Assembly (NCBI GenBank): GCA_045536965.1
Contig: JAZSON010000013.1
Location: 1-19,667 of the forward strand
Source: UBA5448 sp045536965
GTDB lineage: Bacteria > Bacillota > Clostridia > Oscillospirales > SIG627
Reading direction: 5' to 3'
DNA: 19,667 bases
Positions 1 to 7,355 of the stretch are shown here, piece by piece; position 1 is the first letter of the stretch; every line of letters begins with the position of its first letter. The position numbers and the translations under genes are program-made. A model generated the notes under the pieces. That model was not told the origin of the DNA. It did no database searches and saw nothing but the letters and a program-made list of their open reading frames with translations.

Positions 1-202
1 TAAACTCGTGGAAATGGCTGCAGGCCTTGGTAAACAGGTAAGACCTGACATAAAACTCGGTATCTGCGGAGAACACGGCGGAGATCCCTCCAGCGTAGAA
101 TTCTGCCATAACGTAGGACTTAACTACGTATCCTGCTCACCTTTCAGAGTACCGATCGCAAGACTCGCCGCAGCCCAGGCAGCAATCAAAGAAAGCAAAT
201 AA
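1..202 (+). CDS. ppdK: Pyruvate, phosphate dikinase, C-terminal end (partial)
   Basis: Only the last 66 or so codons are in the window; the gene enters from the left edge, with the frame set by codons starting at base 2, and stops at TAA 200-202. The residues GICGEHGGDPSSVEF and NYVSCSPFRVPIARLAAAQA are the hallmark end of the PEP-binding TIM-barrel domain of pyruvate phosphate dikinase. The cysteine of GICGEHGG corresponds to the family's catalytic Cys. The enzyme interconverts pyruvate, ATP and phosphate with PEP, AMP and pyrophosphate in the cytoplasm, and in anaerobic Clostridia it usually serves glycolysis in a pyrophosphate-linked way. The internal ATG at 8 is not the real start. A strong hairpin follows directly, so this is the last gene of its transcript. 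Confidence 0.95.
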   Translation, partial: KLVEMAAGLGKQVRPDIKLGICGEHGGDPSSVEFCHNVGLNYVSCSPFRVPIARLAAAQAAIKESK

Positions 203-221
203 TCGCTGACTTTATAAAACA

Positions 222-257
222 AAACAATCCGCCCGAATTTCTTCGGGCGGATTGTTT
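222..257 (+). terminator. Terminator hairpin after ppdK
   Basis: A perfect 16-bp inverted repeat (222-237 with 242-257) has a 4-base loop. Its core is GCCCGAA/TTCGGGC, flanked by AAACAATCC and GGATTGTTT. It lies 19 bases after the ppdK stop. The T-rich end of the stem replaces a long separate U tract, and the symmetry lets it work in both directions. Confidence 0.85.
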
Positions 258-267
258 CTAAATATCC

Positions 268-296
268 TTGCGTTTAAGGAAGAAAAATTGTATAAT
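268..296 (+). promoter_or_regulatory. Predicted sigma-A promoter for the small zinc-ribbon gene
   Basis: TTGCGT at 268-273 and a perfect TATAAT at 291-296 are separated by 17 bases. They sit between the ppdK terminator and the start codon at 328, giving an expected leader of about 25 bases. The -10 box is ideal; the -35 box matches only in its TTG. Confidence 0.6.
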
Positions 297-327
297 CTAA
301 AAAAGTAAACTTTGCGAGGGATAAAAA

Positions 328-576
328 ATGAATAATGAGATAATATCAGCACACGCATTTTCCTCAAACAATAAAGCAACGTTAGAGAAAGATACGAAAT
401 GTGGTTGTTTTTACTGCTTGAAAATCTTTAATCCTTGTGAAATTACAGAGTGGATATCTGATACACACGGAACTGCAGTTTGTCCCTATTGCGGTGTAGA
501 TTCTGTGATTGGAGAAAGTTCAAATTATCCTATAACAACAGAATTTTTGAAAGCAATGCAAGAGCATTGGTTTTAA
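328..576 (+). CDS. Small zinc-ribbon-like cytoplasmic protein, function unknown
   Basis: An 82-residue protein with two cysteine pairs, C27-x2-C30 (CGCFYC) and C52-x2-C55 (CPYC), arranged like the knuckles of a zinc ribbon. The tail, SNYPITTEFLKAMQEHWF, resembles a conserved family of small bacterial proteins usually annotated only as 'cytoplasmic protein'. No signal peptide or membrane segment is visible. A GAGGG sequence at about 316-320 precedes the ATG. The gene has its own promoter and terminator, so it is probably monocistronic. It is clearly more AT-rich than the gene run that follows, which may indicate later acquisition. Zinc binding is inferred; no catalytic role can be claimed. Confidence 0.75.
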   Translation: MNNEIISAHAFSSNNKATLEKDTKCGCFYCLKIFNPCEITEWISDTHGTAVCPYCGVDSVIGESSNYPITTEFLKAMQEHWF

Positions 577-656
577 CTAATTTTCCCTCTTTTGGTGATA
601 GCGGCACAGGCTGCTATCAAGGATATGAAATAATTCATAACCAAATAAAACAATTT

Positions 657-692
657 ATCCCTCTGCCGAGAAATTGTCAGAGGGATTTTTTA
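657..692 (+). terminator. Intrinsic terminator after the zinc-ribbon gene
   Basis: ATCCCTCTG (657-665) pairs with CAGAGGGAT (678-686), followed by a run of T to about 691. The loop is 12 bases. A weaker 6-bp hairpin (GATAGC 597-602 with GCTATC 613-618) lies between the gene and this site and has no T run. Nothing else is visible between 577 and 721. Confidence 0.75.
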
Positions 693-721
693 TAAAAATT
701 CTTTTGTTTTTACGATGGGTG

Positions 722-730
722 TGATATAAT
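722..730 (+). promoter_or_regulatory. Extended -10 promoter for the SGNH hydrolase operon
   Basis: TGATATAAT is a TGn-TATAAT extended -10 element with a perfect hexamer at 725-730. The matching -35 region holds only the weak TTTTGT at 702-707 (17-base spacing), which is acceptable for an extended -10 promoter. It lies just after the preceding terminator and about 50 bases before the start codon at 782. Confidence 0.6.
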
Positions 731-781
731 GAAACCGACAACCGCCGAGGTATATTTTGCATGAATGAGGAGGGGAATCTT

Positions 782-1543
782 ATGTTAAAAGAAAAACCAT
801 TGCAAAATTTAGTGGGTGGATACAGCAACACCGCCATTTTCAGGAAAATGGCTTTTATCGGAGACAGTCTTTCTTCGGGTGAGTTTGAAACCAGATACGC
901 TGAAGGAAAACGCGGTTATTACGACTTCTATCCTTATTCCTGGGGACAGTTTATGGCGAGAAAAAACGGTTTTTTTGCCTATAATTTTTCCAGAGGCGGC
1001 ATGACGGGAAAAGAATATCTTGAATCTTATGCCGACAAACAAGGTCTTTGGGATAAAGAAAAGGCTTGTCAGGCGTATGTCATTGCTTTGGGTGTGAATG
1101 ATATTTACAATCGGAAAATGCCGATCGGCAGGGCGGAAGATATCACCGCGACCGAATTTGAAGGTGAAAGACCGTTTATCAGCTACTATGCCGAGATTGT
1201 GAGAAGATATAAAGAGATCAGCCCCGATGCAAAATTCTTTTTTGTCACGGTTCCAAACGGAGACGATCGGAGAGATCAGGAAAAGACGGTGGGCATGGTC
1301 GAGGCAATCTATGCGTTGGCGGATCATTTTGAAAACGCTTATGTGATTGACCTTTATACCTACGGCCCTCCTTATGATAAGGAGTTCAGAGAGAAATATT
1401 TTTTGAACGGACACATGAATCCGATGGGATATATTTTTACGGCAAATCTGATAGATTCTTATATCGACTATATCATTCGGAAAAATCCCGAGGATTTTAA
1501 AAATGTTGGATTTATAGGCACGGATATTCCGTTTAAGTTTTGA
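782..1543 (+). CDS. SGNH/GDSL-family hydrolase
   Basis: A 253-residue predicted esterase or acyl hydrolase of the SGNH fold. Visible blocks are FIGDSLSSGEF, with the nucleophile Ser29; NFSRGGMTG around residues 69-76, which supplies the oxyanion Gly; GVND 104-107, with Asn106; and NGHMNPMGY, with His211. The usual Asp three residues before that His is replaced by Leu208, so the acid of the triad is missing from its normal place. I choose ATG 782, not the in-frame ATG at 761, because GAGGAGGGG at 767-775 is placed for 782 and would lie inside a gene begun at 761. There is no signal peptide, so it should be cytoplasmic. It opens a seven-gene run in one direction. The natural substrate is unknown. 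Confidence 0.85.
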   Translation: MLKEKPLQNLVGGYSNTAIFRKMAFIGDSLSSGEFETRYAEGKRGYYDFYPYSWGQFMARKNGFFAYNFSRGGMTGKEYLESYADKQGLWDKEKACQAYVIALGVNDIYNRKMPIGRAEDITATEFEGERPFISYYAEIVRRYKEISPDAKFFFVTVPNGDDRRDQEKTVGMVEAIYALADHFENAYVIDLYTYGPPYDKEFREKYFLNGHMNPMGYIFTANLIDSYIDYIIRKNPEDFKNVGFIGTDIPFKF

Positions 1544-1561
1544 TAAAAAGGAGCGGGAGTC

Positions 1562-2242
1562 ATGAAAAACAAGAAAAAAATCTTCAAAATCACACTCTTT
1601 GTGCTACTCGGCCTGTTTGTGCTGGGAATGGTGAGTGCTCTGACGATCAATTTTTATGTAAAATCGGTGGCAGATGATCACATCATGAGTGTTGCCGATG
1701 CGACCAAGCTTGAAGATGTGGATTGCATCATCGTGCTTGGTTGTAAAGTGGAGTCGGATGGGCGTTTGAGTGATATACTGCATGACCGTCTGCTTCGCGC
1801 GCTGGAACTTTATAACGGCGGCGCCGCACCGAAGATCTTGATGAGCGGCGATCACGGAAGAGCGGGTTATAATGAAGTGGGCGCCATGAAGGATTTTGCG
1901 GTAGAAAACGGCGTGCCCTCTGAGAATGTTTTTATGGACCACGCAGGGTTTTCGACCTATGAGACGGTGTATCGCGCCAAAGAAATTTTCGGCGCGGATA
2001 AGGTTATCATCGTTACGCAGGAATATCACCTGTACCGCGCGCTGTATATCGCCGATTGCTTTGACATGGATGCCTACGGCGTGTCCTCCGATTTGGATGT
2101 ATATGAAGCCGAACTGATGCGGGAAGTCAGGGAGATCTTGGCCAGATGTAAGGATTTTGCCATGTGTATCTTTAAGCCCGAGCCGACCTATGGCGGTGAG
2201 TCTATTCCGATCAGCGGGAACGGAGATCTGACCAACGACTGA
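1562..2242 (+). CDS. SanA/YdcF-like DUF218 membrane protein
   Basis: A 226-residue protein with one N-terminal membrane segment (about residues 9-31) after a Lys-rich start, which places the rest outside the cell. The DUF218 core is visible in order: CIIVLGCKV (55-63), LMSGDHG (93-99), the STYE motif (131-134) and TQEYHLYRAL (152-161). Relatives SanA, YdcF and ElyC are linked to envelope integrity and vancomycin sensitivity in enterobacteria, but their chemistry is not settled. GGAG (about 1550-1553) precedes the ATG, 18 bases after the SGNH hydrolase stop, so the two are very likely co-transcribed. Length fits a SanA-type protein. The family call is firm; the role is inferred. Confidence 0.85.
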   Translation: MKNKKKIFKITLFVLLGLFVLGMVSALTINFYVKSVADDHIMSVADATKLEDVDCIIVLGCKVESDGRLSDILHDRLLRALELYNGGAAPKILMSGDHGRAGYNEVGAMKDFAVENGVPSENVFMDHAGFSTYETVYRAKEIFGADKVIIVTQEYHLYRALYIADCFDMDAYGVSSDLDVYEAELMREVREILARCKDFAMCIFKPEPTYGGESIPISGNGDLTND

Positions 2243-2298
2243 CAAAAAGGCGGGAGCGGTGAACGTACCGATGGTGTCGAATTGCTTTGCGTATGCGA

Positions 2299-2307
2299 TG
2301 ATATAAA
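2299..2307 (+). promoter_or_regulatory. Possible extended -10 promoter before the DUF4886 gene
   Basis: The 104-base gap 2243-2346 is the only sizeable gap in the run. TGATATAAA at 2299-2307 fits an extended -10 element of the same style as the promoter at 722-730, but no convincing -35 box is visible. It may give the downstream genes a second start of transcription. Confidence 0.3.
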
Positions 2308-2346
2308 CAAATCGAGGTATAACTTTTTCGGTACAAAGAGGTTATT

Positions 2347-3084
2347 ATGAACATTTTATCGATTGGAAACAGTTTTTCGCAAAATGCCCACAGATACCTG
2401 CATGAAATCGCAAAAGCCGATGATTGTGCATTGAATACATACAATCTCTATATCGGCGGATGTCCTCTTGCAAGACATTTTCGCAATATGATGAGTGAGG
2501 AGAGGGCATACACCTTGGAGATGAACGGGGATAACACCTTCTTTCGGGTGGGTATCAAAGAAGCGCTGCTGACTCTGGATTGGGACGTTGTGACTCTTCA
2601 GCAGGCCAGCAATCTGTCGGTTTGCTATGACACGTATCAGCCCTATTTGAACAAATTGGCGGAATACGTAAGGACGTATGCGCCTAAAGCAAAGCTTGTT
2701 ATTCATCAGACGTGGGCGTATGAGCAGGGCAGTGCGCGATTAAACGAGTTGATGAGGTATGCCGAGCGGAAGGATATGTTTTCCGATCTGAAGGCGGCAT
2801 ACCAAAAAGCTGCCGAGGATATTGGTGCGGCGTATATCATTCCGTCGGGGGAAGCTTTTGAAAAAATGGCCGATAACGGTTTTGGAAAGCTTTATAGCGA
2901 TACGGCACATGCGGGTCACGGACTCGGTGAGTACGTGCTCGGTCTGACCTGGTACGCGGCTTTGACAGGAAAAAAGCTTGATCAAAATACTTTTGCCGAT
3001 TTTGATGAGGAAATTTCGCCCGAAGAAATGGAAGCGGCGAAAAAATACGCATACGAAACGGCTTTGGAATATCGCAACAGATGA
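2347..3084 (+). CDS. DUF4886 (SGNH-like) protein
   Basis: A 245-residue protein matching DUF4886, a clade of SGNH-like proteins. Visible are ILSIGNSFSQNAHRYL at residues 3-18, where the GNS motif replaces the classical GDS and Ser8 is the likely nucleophile; VTLQQASN (79-86), which stands at the block III position; and a later HAGHGLGEY segment (about residues 191-199) that supplies a candidate catalytic His. There is no signal peptide or membrane segment. The sequence GAGG (about 2338-2341) precedes ATG 2347. Members are often found near carbohydrate genes, but here the neighbours are unrelated small enzymes. It is the second SGNH-type protein in this run and has no close similarity to the first. 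Confidence 0.8.
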   Translation: MNILSIGNSFSQNAHRYLHEIAKADDCALNTYNLYIGGCPLARHFRNMMSEERAYTLEMNGDNTFFRVGIKEALLTLDWDVVTLQQASNLSVCYDTYQPYLNKLAEYVRTYAPKAKLVIHQTWAYEQGSARLNELMRYAERKDMFSDLKAAYQKAAEDIGAAYIIPSGEAFEKMADNGFGKLYSDTAHAGHGLGEYVLGLTWYAALTGKKLDQNTFADFDEEISPEEMEAAKKYAYETALEYRNR

Positions 3085-3101
3085 AATTTTGAGAGGAAAG
3101 T

Positions 3102-3623
3102 ATGATCATTCTGATAGCGGGTGCATCCCACACGGGGAAAACGGCACTTGCACAAAAAATGCTTGAAAAATATAAATATCCCTATTTGTCGATAGACCAT
3201 TTGAAGATGGGCTTGATCCGAAGCGGTTATACCTCGTTGACACCTTTAAGCGACGACGGGGAGCTGACGGCGTATTTGTGGCCTGTTGTGCGCGAGATCA
3301 TCAAAACCGCGATCGAAAATAAGCAAAACCTGATCGTCGAAGGGTGCTATATTCCTTTTGATTGGGAAAAGGATTTTGAAAAAGAATATCTTGCAAGCAT
3401 TCGATATTTTTGTCTTGTAATGAGTGAGCGGTATATCAAGGAGCATTTTGACGATATTCGAAAATATGCAAACGTTATTGAAGACCGCTTGGATGACGGC
3501 GGATGCACCTTGGAAAGCGTATTAAATGAGAACGCGCATTTTCTTTCTCTTGTAAAAAAGTGCGGTCTTTCATACATTCTGATCGACGGGGATTATCAAA
3601 ACGATATTGCAAAGCATTTCTGA
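3102..3623 (+). CDS. P-loop ATPase/kinase-like protein
   Basis: A 173-residue cytoplasmic protein with an N-terminal Walker A loop GASHTGKT (residues 7-14) directly after the first beta strand MIILIA, as in small nucleotide or metabolite kinases. A second strand ending in LIVEGCYIP (about residues 74-82) resembles the region that holds the Walker B-like acid in zeta-toxin and phosphoglycerate-kinase-like families. Genomes often label such proteins 'adenylate kinase' or '2-phosphoglycerate kinase', but I see nothing that fixes the substrate. The ribosome site GAGAGGAAAG precedes ATG 3102, 17 bases after the DUF4886 stop, implying co-transcription. Role unknown. Confidence 0.75.
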   Translation: MIILIAGASHTGKTALAQKMLEKYKYPYLSIDHLKMGLIRSGYTSLTPLSDDGELTAYLWPVVREIIKTAIENKQNLIVEGCYIPFDWEKDFEKEYLASIRYFCLVMSERYIKEHFDDIRKYANVIEDRLDDGGCTLESVLNENAHFLSLVKKCGLSYILIDGDYQNDIAKHF

Positions 3624-3647
3624 AACGTAGCGGAGGAGGAGATATAT

Positions 3648-4313
3648 ATGCGGCTTTTGATCGGAGCGGTCGGTAAATTTCTGCTTGGACTTTTGTCGGT
3701 CGGACTGCTTGTCTTTTTGCCCGCCGGCACCCTTTCCTTTTCAAACGGATGGCTGCTGATCCTGATCTTATTTATCCCCATGCTTGTGGTGGGTGCCGTT
3801 CTGATGGTCAAAAATCCTGCCCTCCTAAAAAGCAGATTGGATGCGAAGGAAAAGCAAAAGGAGCAGGATACCGTCGTGAAATTAAGCGGTCTTATGTTTT
3901 TGGCGGGCTTTGTTACGGCGGGTGTTGGATTTCGTTTCGGTTGGTATATGCTGCCGAAGTGGGCGGTTGCTGTCGGGGCGGTGTTGTTTTTGACGGGATA
4001 TGCGCTTTATGCCGAGGTCTTGCGGGAAAACACCTATTTAAGCCGCACCATCGGGGTGCAGGAAGGACAAAGGGTCATTGACACGGGGTTGTACGGTGTT
4101 GTCAGACATCCCATGTACAGCGCGACGGTGCTGATGTTTTTGTCGATACCCATCGTTTTGGGATCGCTCTGGTCATTATTGATCTTTTCCTTCTATCTCC
4201 CGATCATTGCAAGACGAATTCACAAGGAAGAGGCATTTTTGGAAAAAGAGCTGGTCGGTTATACCGACTATAAGAAAAAAGTCAAATATCGCCTGATACC
4301 TTTTATCTGGTGA
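3648..4313 (+). CDS. Isoprenylcysteine carboxyl methyltransferase-family membrane protein
   Basis: A 221-residue integral membrane protein. Hydrophobic segments are at about 5-27, 34-54, 79-97, 104-124 and a long C-terminal pair at 158-186. The C-terminal half carries the ICMT/PEMT-like SAM-binding signature: GLYGVVRHPMYSA with RHPMY at 153-157, and the acidic pair EE at 194-195 before a YxxYKKKVKYRLIPFIW ending. Families of this type methylate lipids or prenylated or small substrates in the membrane; bacterial members are mostly uncharacterised. A strong GGAGGAGG site (about 3632-3639) precedes the ATG, 24 bases after the upstream stop. The fold call is secure; the substrate is unknown. Confidence 0.87.
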   Translation: MRLLIGAVGKFLLGLLSVGLLVFLPAGTLSFSNGWLLILILFIPMLVVGAVLMVKNPALLKSRLDAKEKQKEQDTVVKLSGLMFLAGFVTAGVGFRFGWYMLPKWAVAVGAVLFLTGYALYAEVLRENTYLSRTIGVQEGQRVIDTGLYGVVRHPMYSATVLMFLSIPIVLGSLWSLLIFSFYLPIIARRIHKEEAFLEKELVGYTDYKKKVKYRLIPFIW

Positions 4314-4334
4314 TGCGAAAACGGAGGAAACAGT

Positions 4335-4856
4335 ATGGATTTTCTTGCAATTGCAAGGGCACGGTATTCGTGCAGAAAATACGACAGCCAAAGGGCAGTG
4401 GAGGAGGAAAAGCTACAGGCGGTTTTAGAGGCGGCGCGTCTTTCTCCGTCTGCCTGCAACGGTCAGCCCTATCATATTACCGTTTGCAGAGGGGAGAAGG
4501 CAAAAGCGGTTGCCAAGGAAACGAAGGACGTGGGCATCAACACCTTCGTTGATGATGCGCCCGTTTTGCTGGTCATTTCGGAAGAGCCCTACTGTGCCAA
4601 GGCGGCGCTCGGTGCAAAACTAAAGAAAAACGATTACCGTTCCATTGATATAGGCATTCTCTCCGCTTATATTACGGCAGAGGCGGCGGCACAGGGGCTT
4701 GGAAGCTGTATCCTCGGCTGGCTGGACAGCGACAAAATTCAAAAGGTGTGCGGTCTTGACGGTGTCGTGCGGTTGGTCATTACCCTCGGCTATGCCTTGG
4801 ATACGCCGCGCGAAAAGAAGCGCAAGGACATGGATGCCTTGGTGACGTTTCTGTAA
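4335..4856 (+). CDS. Nitroreductase-family FMN protein
   Basis: A 173-residue protein of the nitroreductase superfamily. The N-terminal phosphate- and flavin-contacting segment RARYSCRKYD (about 8-17), then LEAARLSPSACNGQPYHI (about 31-48), the DIGILSAYITAEAAAQGLGSCILGW block (about 101-125) and a VITLGYALDTPREKKRK ending are typical. Members bind FMN and use NAD(P)H to reduce nitro-aromatics, quinones or other small acceptors; the physiological substrate here is not readable. GGAGGAAAC (4323-4331) precedes ATG 4335. The MmcQ/YjbR gene follows after 5 bases, which strongly suggests co-translation. Confidence 0.9.
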   Translation: MDFLAIARARYSCRKYDSQRAVEEEKLQAVLEAARLSPSACNGQPYHITVCRGEKAKAVAKETKDVGINTFVDDAPVLLVISEEPYCAKAALGAKLKKNDYRSIDIGILSAYITAEAAAQGLGSCILGWLDSDKIQKVCGLDGVVRLVITLGYALDTPREKKRKDMDALVTFL

Positions 4857-4861
4857 GAAAA

Positions 4862-5230
4862 ATGGACAGAGAAGCATTGTTTAAGCTCTGTCTCGAGCGG
4901 TACGGCACAGAGCCGGACTATCCGTTTCGGGATGATTTATGCACGGCGGTCTTGCGGCATCACGTTTCGCGCAAGTGGTACGCCATCGTGATGAACCTGC
5001 CACTGTCGGTTTTCGGCAAAGCATCAAAGAGGCGGGCGGACGTGATGAATGTCAAGGTCGATCCGCTTTTGATGGGCTCTCTCCTTGTAAAAAAGGGGAT
5101 ATATCCTGCCTATCACATGAATAAAACCACTTGGATCTCGGTGGTTTTGGATGAGATCGAAGATGACGGAACGGTTTTACTTTTAGTGGATATGAGCTTT
5201 TGCGAAACCGATAAGAAAAAACAGAAATAA
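4862..5230 (+). CDS. MmcQ/YjbR family protein
   Basis: A 122-residue small cytoplasmic protein with the CyaY-like MmcQ/YjbR fold. Recognisable are the N-terminal MDREALFKLCLERYGTEPDY, the RKWYAIVMNLP strand, the NVKVDPLLMGSL segment and the KGIYPAYHMNKTTWISVVLD segment near the end. Members are often labelled DNA-binding on structural grounds; no role is proven. It starts 5 bases after the nitroreductase stop with no strong ribosome site of its own, so translation is probably coupled. It is the last gene of the plus-strand run. Confidence 0.88.
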   Translation: MDREALFKLCLERYGTEPDYPFRDDLCTAVLRHHVSRKWYAIVMNLPLSVFGKASKRRADVMNVKVDPLLMGSLLVKKGIYPAYHMNKTTWISVVLDEIEDDGTVLLLVDMSFCETDKKKQK

Positions 5231-5231
5231 C

Positions 5232-5263
5232 AAATGGCTGTGAACGGTGGTTCACAGCCATTT
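5232..5263. terminator. Bidirectional terminator between convergent operons
   Basis: AAATGGCTGTGAAC (5232-5245) pairs perfectly with GTTCACAGCCATTT (5250-5263) around a 4-base loop. It overlaps the tail of the plus-strand operon (stop 5230) and lies 12 bases beyond the minus-strand amidohydrolase stop. The A run on one side and T run on the other allow it to stop transcription from both sides. Confidence 0.92.
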
Positions 5264-5274
5264 TTGGTAGGTTT

Positions 5275-6081
5275 TTAAGCGGTGGCGCCGAATAATTTTG
5301 CGGCGTTATCATAGAAGAGCTTTTCAAGCTCCTTCTCGGTAAAGCCCGCGTTATATACGGCGGTGGCTTCGGTCATGGTGGAAGAGAGGGGGTAATCGCA
5401 GCCGAACAGGATGCGGTCGATGCCGTGGGCACGGCACATATCCACAAGCTCCGAGGCGCTCATGCTGTGCTGCCATTCGGACGAATCAAAATAAATGGGC
5501 AGACCGACTAAAAGGCGGTCGGCTTCTTTTTTCTGAAGATACCCGCCCATGTGAGCAGCGATGACGGTGAGATCGGGATGGCGGTCGATGACGGCGCGCA
5601 GGCGGGCGGGGGTGGTCAGATCAGTATTGGGGTCGCCCAAATGAAAAAGCACGGGGAGGGAAAGCGCGGCGGCTTTTTTATAAACCACGTCCATGCGGCT
5701 GTCGTCGATGGGAAAGCCCTGAAAATCGCAGTGAAGCTTGATGCCGAAAAGTCCAAGCTCTGCAATGCGCTCGACCTCTTCTTCCCGCTTTTCAAAGGCG
5801 GCATGAACCGAGCCGAAGGGGATGAGCGATTTGTCGGCAAGTTGGGAGGCCATGAAATCGTTGCCGATTTCTACGTTTTTAACGTTGGTTGCCGCCGAGG
5901 AAATAAGATAGGCGCGCACGTCGAGGCCGCCCGAAAGCTTTTTGAGCATGTCAAGCGTGCCGTTTCCCTCGCGGGGGAGGGTATAATAGGTGCTGATGTT
6001 TTCGGCGGCGCGCTCGGCGATCTTTTCTGGGAAAATATGGGTGTGTACGTCAATGATGGGGAAGGTTTCTAAGCTGCGCAA
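5275..6081 (-). CDS. Amidohydrolase-family metal-dependent hydrolase
   Basis: A 268-residue TIM-barrel hydrolase of the Amidohydrolase_2 type. Visible are the metal-binding DVHTH near the start (His13 and His15), GIKLHCDFQG, VLFHLGDPN, VIAAHMGG with the next histidine, and FGCDYPLSS with the late catalytic Asp. Such proteins hydrolyse or decarboxylate small cyclic or amide substrates; the substrate is not predictable. The start is TTG at 6081, preceded on the minus strand by GGAGATG about 7 bases upstream. There is no ATG in the right place. It begins 3 bases after the stop of the PLP enzyme, as the third and last gene of the murD operon. Confidence 0.87.
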   Translation of the reverse strand: MRSLETFPIIDVHTHIFPEKIAERAAENISTYYTLPREGNGTLDMLKKLSGGLDVRAYLISSAATNVKNVEIGNDFMASQLADKSLIPFGSVHAAFEKREEEVERIAELGLFGIKLHCDFQGFPIDDSRMDVVYKKAAALSLPVLFHLGDPNTDLTTPARLRAVIDRHPDLTVIAAHMGGYLQKKEADRLLVGLPIYFDSSEWQHSMSASELVDMCRAHGIDRILFGCDYPLSSTMTEATAVYNAGFTEKELEKLFYDNAAKLFGATA

Positions 6082-6084
6082 TTT

Positions 6085-7326
6085 TTACATCTCCTTGATC
6101 TTTTTGAGTGCGTACATGATGGCAAGCTTGCCGCTTTCATAGGTCAAGCCGCCCTGCATGAAAGCAATATAGGGGGGGCGCATGGGGGCATCGGCAGAGA
6201 GTTCGATGGACGAGCCTTGTGTGAAGGCGCCCGCTGCCATAATAACGGGATCGGTATATCCCGGCATATCCCACGGTTCGGGGACAACGTGACTGTCTAC
6301 GGGAGAACCCGCCTGAATACCTTGGCAGAAGGCGATGAGCGGTTTTGGATCACCGAAACGAATGGATTGAATGATGTCGTAGCGGGGGACAAGGGGAGCA
6401 GGAGAAACGTCAAATCCCGCATCCTCCAACATCGCGGCGGCGAAGATGGCGGTTTTCAGGGCTTGTGCGGTGACATGGGGGGCAAAAAACAGACCCTTGA
6501 TCATGGATTTTGTCAAGCCGAGACCTGCACCCACTTCACTGCCGAGGCCCGGACAGGTCATACGGTAACTGCAAAGGGTGATGGCTTCATGGGTACCTGC
6601 AAGATAGCCGCCTGATTCGGCGATACCGCCGCCCGGGTTTTTAATGAGGGAGCCGATCATCAAATCGGCGCCGATGCCTGCGGGCTCTTCGCGGCAGACG
6701 AATTCGCCGTAACAGTTATCGACCACCACATAAGCATTGCTTCTTGCCTTGACAAAGGCGGCGAGGGTGCGGATGCGGTCGGGGGAGATGGTGGGGCGGT
6801 CGGCATAACCGCGGGAGCGTTGGAGATAGACCATTTTAGGCTGATCTTTCAGGGCCGCTTCGATGGAGGGGTAGTCAAATTCCCCGTCTTCCAAAAGGTC
6901 GATCTGGCGGTAATGAATGCCGTAATCGCGCAAAGAGCCCATATTTTTGCTTTCTCCCAAACCGATGACATCGGCAAGGGTATCATAGGGGCGACCGCTG
7001 ACCACCAGCATGGTATCATTCGGACGGAGAAGCCCGAACAGCCCGATGGTTAGAGCATGGGTGCCCGAAACGATCTGGTGACGAACCAGTGCGGCTTCAC
7101 AGTTGAAAACGCGCGCATAAATACGCTCAAGTTTATCTCTGCCGCGATCATCGTATCCATAGCCTGTTCCCGGCGCAAAGTCAGCATCCGAAAGGTTTTC
7201 TTCGGCAAAGGCATCGAGTACCTTTTTTTGGTTAAAAAATGCGACATCGTCGATTTCCGCGAATCGGTCTGCAAGTTTTTTTTCGATTTCTTTTGCGTGA
7301 GCAAGGTAACTTTCAAGGTTATTCAA
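6085..7326 (-). CDS. Methionine gamma-lyase family ('aluminium resistance') PLP enzyme
   Basis: A 413-residue fold-type I PLP enzyme of the Met_gamma_lyase/YnbB family. Visible are ARVFNCEAALVRHQIVSGTHA (about 71-91) for cofactor phosphate contacts, the VVDNCYGEF strand with Asp203, which should contact the pyridine nitrogen, and SLIKNPGGGIAESGGYLAG with Lys229 as the Schiff-base lysine. The C-terminal GLTYESGKLAIMYALKKI is characteristic. The family is often called aluminium resistance protein, though a C-S lyase activity is only inferred from homology. The start appears to be TTG at 7326; the upstream sequence is C-rich on the coding strand with only a weak AAAGGCAGG as ribosome site. It begins 29 bases after murD, probably on the same transcript. 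Confidence 0.92.
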   Translation of the reverse strand: MNNLESYLAHAKEIEKKLADRFAEIDDVAFFNQKKVLDAFAEENLSDADFAPGTGYGYDDRGRDKLERIYARVFNCEAALVRHQIVSGTHALTIGLFGLLRPNDTMLVVSGRPYDTLADVIGLGESKNMGSLRDYGIHYRQIDLLEDGEFDYPSIEAALKDQPKMVYLQRSRGYADRPTISPDRIRTLAAFVKARSNAYVVVDNCYGEFVCREEPAGIGADLMIGSLIKNPGGGIAESGGYLAGTHEAITLCSYRMTCPGLGSEVGAGLGLTKSMIKGLFFAPHVTAQALKTAIFAAAMLEDAGFDVSPAPLVPRYDIIQSIRFGDPKPLIAFCQGIQAGSPVDSHVVPEPWDMPGYTDPVIMAAGAFTQGSSIELSADAPMRPPYIAFMQGGLTYESGKLAIMYALKKIKEM

Positions 7327-7355
7327 GGGGAGGGCCTGCCTTTCTGTTTGTAAAT

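Noticed and set aside
597..618. Terminator directly after the zinc-ribbon gene
   Set aside because: Only a 6-bp stem with a 10-base loop and no T run; the hairpin at 657-692 is the better terminator.
1604..2245. Long antisense frame of 213 codons opposite the DUF218 gene (also 809-1414 opposite the SGNH hydrolase)
   Set aside because: The plus-strand genes have clear motifs and ribosome sites; the antisense products have none and have shadow-like composition.
5551..6072. 173-codon plus-strand frame opposite the amidohydrolase, and similar ones opposite the PLP enzyme and murD
   Set aside because: Gly- and Val-rich shadows of well-recognised minus-strand enzymes, with no ribosome site.
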